A stretch of 9,815 nt of DNA from positions 1 to 9,815 of the forward strand of contig DSAR01000334.1 of assembly GCA_011046405.1 (NCBI GenBank). The letters are read 5' to 3'. Origin of the DNA: Chloroflexota bacterium. GTDB taxonomy: Bacteria > Chloroflexota > Anaerolineae > B4-G1. Under the pieces are notes generated by a model. That model saw only the letters and a list, made by a program, of their open reading frames with translations. It was not told where the DNA came from and did no database searches. The translations under genes were made by a program, and so were the position numbers. Of the stretch, positions 6,712 through 9,815 are shown piece after piece. Numbering within the stretch: position 1 is the first letter of the stretch; every line of letters starts with the position of its first letter.

Positions 6712-6763
6712 GGGGACGGAGGTTTTGCGGGCAGCGAGGTTACCCAAAAAATCTCCGCTCCCC
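6712..6763 (-). promoter_or_regulatory. Attenuator-like hairpin in the peptidase leader
   Basis: On the minus strand GGGGA and CGGAG (with one bulged G) pair with CTCCG and TCCCC, and inside them a T-run and GGG can pair with AAAA and CCC around an 11-nt loop. The stem is followed directly by TATTTTGT, the layout of an intrinsic terminator. It lies between the predicted promoter and the RBS, about 58 nt before the latter. It might cause conditional early termination. No known riboswitch fold was recognised. Confidence 0.4.
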
Positions 6764-6786
6764 ACGTATCAAGACATACCATCTTG

Positions 6787-6896
6787 GTATCATCTCAATA
6801 AACCGGGGCAAACTCGCTCGGGCCGGTCTCCTGACCGTGCCCGCTGTGGCTCGGTCGGGAGACCGGCCACAGCTCCCCAACTTATTGAGAAGATAC
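6787..6896 (-). mobile_element. MITE-like palindromic element, copy 2
   Basis: This is the reverse complement of the element at 1833-1942, with 109 of 110 bases identical. It has the same terminal inverted repeats and two hairpins. Its own flanking direct repeat is CCATCTTG (6779-6786 and 6897-6904), an 8-bp target-site duplication different from that of copy 1. The element therefore arrived independently and not as one end of a composite transposon. It lies within the predicted 5' leader of the C13 peptidase gene, about 10 nt after the predicted transcription start, in the same orientation relative to that gene as copy 1 has to the hydrolase. Confidence 0.9.
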
Positions 6897-6920
6897 CCAT
6901 CTTGCTTGATGCAGAATCGG

Positions 6921-6949
6921 AGTATAAGGGAAAAGTATATAGGTGTCAA
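6921..6949 (-). promoter_or_regulatory. Sigma-70 type promoter for the C13 peptidase gene
   Basis: On the minus strand the -35 box is TTGACA (6949-6944), a perfect consensus, and the -10 box is TATACT (6926-6921), one base off TATAAT, with an ideal 17-bp spacer. Transcription should begin near 6912-6917 and give a leader of about 275-280 nt that includes MITE copy 2 and the hairpin at 6712-6763. It starts 5 bp after the terminator hairpin of the upstream gene. Confidence 0.8.
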
Positions 6950-6954
6950 GGAAA

Positions 6955-6986
6955 GCCTTGGGACGAGAAATAGCGTCGTCCAAGGC
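6955..6986 (-). terminator. Intrinsic terminator of the CotH-family gene
   Basis: GCCTTG/CAAGGC and GACGA/TCGTC make an 11-bp stem with a single bulged base (6961) and a 9-nt loop. On the minus strand it starts 49 nt after the stop at 7036 and is followed by TTTCCTT, a modest T-tract. It insulates the CotH gene from the next promoter. Confidence 0.6.
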
Positions 6987-7035
6987 CTCGCCATGCGAAA
7001 TCCCCGAGAATCTCTCTCTGGTTTTTTCGGCGAAC

Positions 7036-9528
7036 TCATCTCTGCCCTGGGTTGAGCGCGCCCGGCGTGAGGATGTTGACCGCGTCCAGGCAAAACTCGT
7101 CGCCCGACTCGCACGTCGAGGGGTCTACAATCCAGTCGCGCGCGCCGTCGTCGTTGGATCCACGCCCTGTGAAGACCGCGCCATCATCGCGCCCCAGCCG
7201 GCGGAAGGGGTTCTCGAAGATGACGCCGTCCGCCAGCACGCCAAAGGTGTACGGTGTCACGTCAGTCCCCTCTGCCACGAAGTCGATGCCGATTTCACCC
7301 TCTGGCGTGGGCGCGAGCAGCACGAGATTGTCGTTGCGCGTCCCGATGTCGAAACCGGGATCGGTGTGCACATCCAGCACGCCGTTACCCACGTAGAGCA
7401 CCATCCGCCCATCCGCGTGATCCAGATCGTCGGCGGGGAAATAGGCCGTGTTCTCCAGGTGCTCCGTGGCGACGATGAGGATGACCGTCCCGCGCGGCAG
7501 GGCGGCGAACGCGTCCAAATTGGGGAACATGAGCGAGCCTTCTTCCGCGCCTGTTTTCGTGTCGTTATCGGTGAGTCGCCAGCCGCGCAAATCGACCGTC
7601 TCCGGGCGCTGCACCAGCAACTCGATCCAATCACCCGTGATAGGCCGGTCGCCCAGGCTTCGGTAACGTGTGCCATTGTCGTCGATCCAGTATTCGTTGA
7701 TGATCACGTCGTTGGGATAGAACCCTGGCTCATCGTCGGAGATGGGGCGGAATCGGGCCGTGACTTCGCGCGGACCATCTACCGTCCACGTCACCGCCGC
7801 GTCAGCGCCGGGCGCGGGGATGCCATCCCATTCCACGAAAGTAAAGCCCGAATGCGGCACAGCCACGAATTCCACCGGGAGGTTGCGGAAGAAATCAGCG
7901 CGATCCCGCAGGGGTATCCCGCCGACGAAGACCCTTCCACTCTCCGGAGGATCGACGCGCACCTGCATCGTCGCCGGCGCGGACAGATCCATCAGATCGC
8001 CGAGCGCCGCCCGCAACGTCGCCGGACGTGCCGCGACGAAATCCTGTAACTGGGCGACGTTATCCTCCCACACCATCGACGTGGGCCAGCGGGCCGCCTC
8101 ATAGCGCACGTCGGCGGCGAGCGTCGTCTCCAGCGCCGTCACGCGCTCCGCCATCACCGCTGGCGCGAGCGTGGTATTGAGCAGATTCACCGCGCGCGCC
8201 CGCAGATCCTGGCGGAAATCGGCGTTGTCCATCAGCGCGCGCAACAGCAGCGCGAAGTCGGTATCCTCCGTCCCCAGGGCCGCGAGCGCGTCCTCGGGGC
8301 GCTGTGCGAACGCCTGCGCCCCGCCACCGTAGACGAAGCGCCAGCGCGCCCCCCGATCTCGCACAGCGTAGACGTCCTCGGCGCAGAAGCCGAAGTACAG
8401 TTGCAGGATAGCAAAATCGGTGAAATCGTCCACGTCCAATTGCGCGGTCACGTAGTCGTAGGCTTCGGGCTCCGCCAGATCGTAATCCACCACCCAGTCC
8501 ACCAGCGCGTCCCAATCCGCGTCGCTGCCGTCCTGCGCCGCGCCCTCCCGCACCACGTCCACGTTGCGATAGCCGAAGTTGTCCTCCAGGAAAAATCGAT
8601 CCACGCGTTCGGTCAGGCGATAGATCCCCCACGAGCGGCCATTGATAAAAAGATGGACGAAGCGCCCCTGCGCCGTCATCAGGTCGAGGGAGTGGGCAGT
8701 CTTGGCGACCAGTTCGTCGCGGAACAGCGTCCACCACCCGTTACGATCGCCCGCCTGGAGCAACAGGCGATTGTAGTCCTGCGCGGCCTCCGGCTGCTCA
8801 GGATGGTCGGAGAAAAGAGGATATGCCAGCCGCGTCACGCCGTGATCACCACGGAAGTAGAGACGCAGCGATTGTTTGGCAGCCTCGGGCGCTTCAGCGC
8901 CATGGATGCGCAGTCCCGCCGGAATCAAAAACCCTGTCTGCTCCTCGAAGAATAGCATATGCGCCAGGCGCTCCCACTCCCGGCCGCGGAACGAAAGATT
9001 GACGAGGATACCTCGTTCCGCGCCCCATAAATCGTCCGGCTCTGCAGCCAGTACGAGCACCGGCAGGTTGGTCTCGAGCCCGACGGCGTAGGCGGCGGTG
9101 ACGACGGGGCCAGGGACACCGTCGTAAACCTGGACGGCGCGGATCACGGTCACGCCCGGATGCTGCGCATCGAGGCGCAAGGGGCGGCGGTAGACCGTGC
9201 CGTGTTCCGGCGTGGGCAATGAGCCGTCGGTCGTGAAGATGATGGTCGCTCGGCGCTCGTCGGGGCGCAGTTCAACACGCAGACTGCGCTCGTAGATACC
9301 CGGCGGCGGGTAAAAGCCCGGCCGACCCGGTCCACCGAGTTCGGGCGGCAGCACATCGAGTCGCTCGGCCACCCGGCGACGCCAGCCGCGCAGCGGAAAG
9401 GATTCCGCCACAATCGGCGAGCGGGGTAACCGGTCCAGCGCGTCGCCCAGGAACAACAATCCGCCCAACGCCGCCGCCAACAACGCCAGCGTGAGCCACT
9501 TCCCGCCTGTCCGATCCATCTCATCCAT
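7036..9528 (-). CDS. CotH-family membrane/secreted protein with chitobiase-like and lamin-tail domains
   Basis: The 830-aa protein begins with a hydrophobic signal anchor (about 11-30). A chitobiase/hexosaminidase C-terminal-like domain follows (about 70-148, IIFTTDGSLPTPEHGTVY), then the CotH-like region (about 153-480: AAKQSLRLYFRGDHG, FRDELVAKTAHSL, HLFINGRSWGIYRLTERVD). After it come an InlB/bacterial-repeat-like unit (522-593, GFTFVEWDG..VTARF) and a lamin-tail domain (about 605-805, VIINEYWIDD, GDWIELLVQ, LRGWRLTDND). CotH proteins are atypical kinases with Asp residues near a W-D-x-D/E motif. Here the matching place reads RWRFVYGGGAQAF (396-408), and the preceding N-x-D-W-type motif reads FCAEDVY (381-387), so activity is doubtful. 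It likely acts at the outer surface. A GGAGG lies 11 nt upstream of the first ATG; the ATG at codon 4 is an alternative start. Confidence 0.85.
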   Translation of the reverse strand: MDEMDRTGGKWLTLALLAAALGGLLFLGDALDRLPRSPIVAESFPLRGWRRRVAERLDVLPPELGGPGRPGFYPPPGIYERSLRVELRPDERRATIIFTTDGSLPTPEHGTVYRRPLRLDAQHPGVTVIRAVQVYDGVPGPVVTAAYAVGLETNLPVLVLAAEPDDLWGAERGILVNLSFRGREWERLAHMLFFEEQTGFLIPAGLRIHGAEAPEAAKQSLRLYFRGDHGVTRLAYPLFSDHPEQPEAAQDYNRLLLQAGDRNGWWTLFRDELVAKTAHSLDLMTAQGRFVHLFINGRSWGIYRLTERVDRFFLEDNFGYRNVDVVREGAAQDGSDADWDALVDWVVDYDLAEPEAYDYVTAQLDVDDFTDFAILQLYFGFCAEDVYAVRDRGARWRFVYGGGAQAFAQRPEDALAALGTEDTDFALLLRALMDNADFRQDLRARAVNLLNTTLAPAVMAERVTALETTLAADVRYEAARWPTSMVWEDNVAQLQDFVAARPATLRAALGDLMDLSAPATMQVRVDPPESGRVFVGGIPLRDRADFFRNLPVEFVAVPHSGFTFVEWDGIPAPGADAAVTWTVDGPREVTARFRPISDDEPGFYPNDVIINEYWIDDNGTRYRSLGDRPITGDWIELLVQRPETVDLRGWRLTDNDTKTGAEEGSLMFPNLDAFAALPRGTVILIVATEHLENTAYFPADDLDHADGRMVLYVGNGVLDVHTDPGFDIGTRNDNLVLLAPTPEGEIGIDFVAEGTDVTPYTFGVLADGVIFENPFRRLGRDDGAVFTGRGSNDDGARDWIVDPSTCESGDEFCLDAVNILTPGALNPGQR

Positions 9529-9560
9529 CCAGTTTCAAGCCTCCGCCATTCACCGCACTT

Positions 9561-9637
9561 GCAACACAAAGAGCGTTAGCGCACCCGCAGCACAAAGAGC
9601 GTTAGCGCACCCGCAGCACAAAGAGCGTCAGCACATT
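9561..9637. repeat. 26-bp tandem repeat, three units, spanning a stop codon
   Basis: Units lie at 9561-9586, 9587-9612 and 9613-9637 (last one 25 bp and diverged at its end). Units one and two differ at one base (GCAACAC versus GCAGCAC). The unit carries the last codons of the minus-strand gene, so that gene's 3' end (TLFVLRVR) has been copied downstream. The 26-bp length is not a multiple of three. Confidence 0.92.
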
Positions 9638-9815
9638 ATCCGCCACCGGCGATCTCTGCCCGTCGCGGAGCGCCAACCGCTCACCCGTCTCCGCGTCGTA
9701 TATCCCCACCGCAATGGGATAATCACCGCGCGGCAGTGTCGCATCCAGGGGAACAACGTGCACGTCCCGGACGTAATCGCCCGGCTGCCACGCCGTCGTG
9801 GGATAGGTCCAATAC
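9602..9815 (-). CDS. C-terminal fragment of an unidentified (likely membrane) protein
   Basis: This 3' end of a gene runs off the right edge. Seventy codons are visible before TAA at 9604-9602. The residues read WQPGDYVRDVHVVPL, then LPRGDYPIAVGIYDAETGER, and end in NVLTLFVLRVR. The pattern 'PGDY..vhVVPL...LPRGDYPIAVGIYD..TGERL' is a beta-sandwich tail. From memory it is common at the end of large Chloroflexota membrane proteins of the glycosyltransferase-39 kind, so this could be one; the fragment alone cannot prove it. The stop lies 73 bp before the CotH-family gene on the same strand, so the two are probably cotranscribed. The last codons lie in the 26-bp tandem repeat. Confidence 0.75.
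   Translation of the reverse strand, partial: YWTYPTTAWQPGDYVRDVHVVPLDATLPRGDYPIAVGIYDAETGERLALRDGQRSPVADNVLTLFVLRVR

Noticed and set aside
1833..6896. A composite transposon bounded by the two inverted MITE copies
   Set aside because: Each copy has its own different flanking direct repeat, and the outer flanks (GTTTTGT versus CCATCTTG) do not match each other. No transposase lies between them.
7005..7030. Plus-strand terminator from GAGA/TCTC and the T-run near 7022-7027
   Set aside because: The stem is only a few base pairs, and no plus-strand gene ends there.
6943..8049. Long plus-strand frame (368 codons) antisense to the CotH gene, starting in the intergenic region
   Set aside because: It crosses the terminator and promoter signals, shows no domain, and overlaps well-supported minus-strand coding sequence.

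Overview
The window looks like chromosomal DNA from a GC-rich, filamentous or multicellular-type bacterium, most likely Chloroflexota (Anaerolineae/Caldilineae-like). The evidence for that placement is the style of the proteins: a PknB-type kinase with a one-pass membrane segment and an extracellular lectin-like domain, a very modular secreted clan-CD protease ending in YVYLPLVLKH, a CotH-family protein with chitobiase-like and lamin-tail domains, and a LysM membrane protein. The lineage is an inference from protein style, not from a marker gene. No rRNA, tRNA or CRISPR array was seen.

Layout, left to right. (1) 1-112: fourteen tandem 8-bp units directly upstream of a Ser/Thr kinase gene (139-1794, +). 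(2) 1833-1942: a 110-bp palindromic MITE-like element with terminal inverted repeats and a target-site duplication. (3) 2011-3395 (+): an alpha/beta hydrolase gene overlapping, by ATGA, a gene for a membrane-anchored LysM protein. (4) 3396-3814: a non-coding, structure-rich convergent intergenic region with several hairpins, a perfect 16-bp inverted repeat and a 9-bp inverted pair that matches integron attC core-site consensus. (5) 3815-6637 (-): a 940-aa secreted C13/legumain-like peptidase. (6) 6638-7035: its long leader, holding an attenuator-like hairpin, a second MITE copy (6787-6896, inverted relative to the first, differing at one base) and a near-consensus sigma-70 promoter (6921-6949); the terminator of the next gene (6955-6986) abuts the promoter. 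(7) 7036-9528 (-): an 830-aa CotH-family envelope protein whose expected catalytic Asp motifs look lost. (8) 9561-9637: a 26-bp tandem repeat that has triplicated the 3' end of a gene entering from the right edge (9602-9815, -), which is only a 70-aa C-terminal fragment here.

Together the genes describe cell-surface biology: signalling across the membrane, peptidoglycan binding, and extracellular proteolysis. There is no obvious single pathway. The most notable structure is the pair of MITEs. Each has its own intact direct repeat, and both sit in the same orientation relative to the gene just downstream (the hydrolase and the C13 peptidase). In the second case the element lies inside the transcribed leader, about 10 nt after the predicted transcription start. 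I see no defence system, phage module or biosynthetic cluster.
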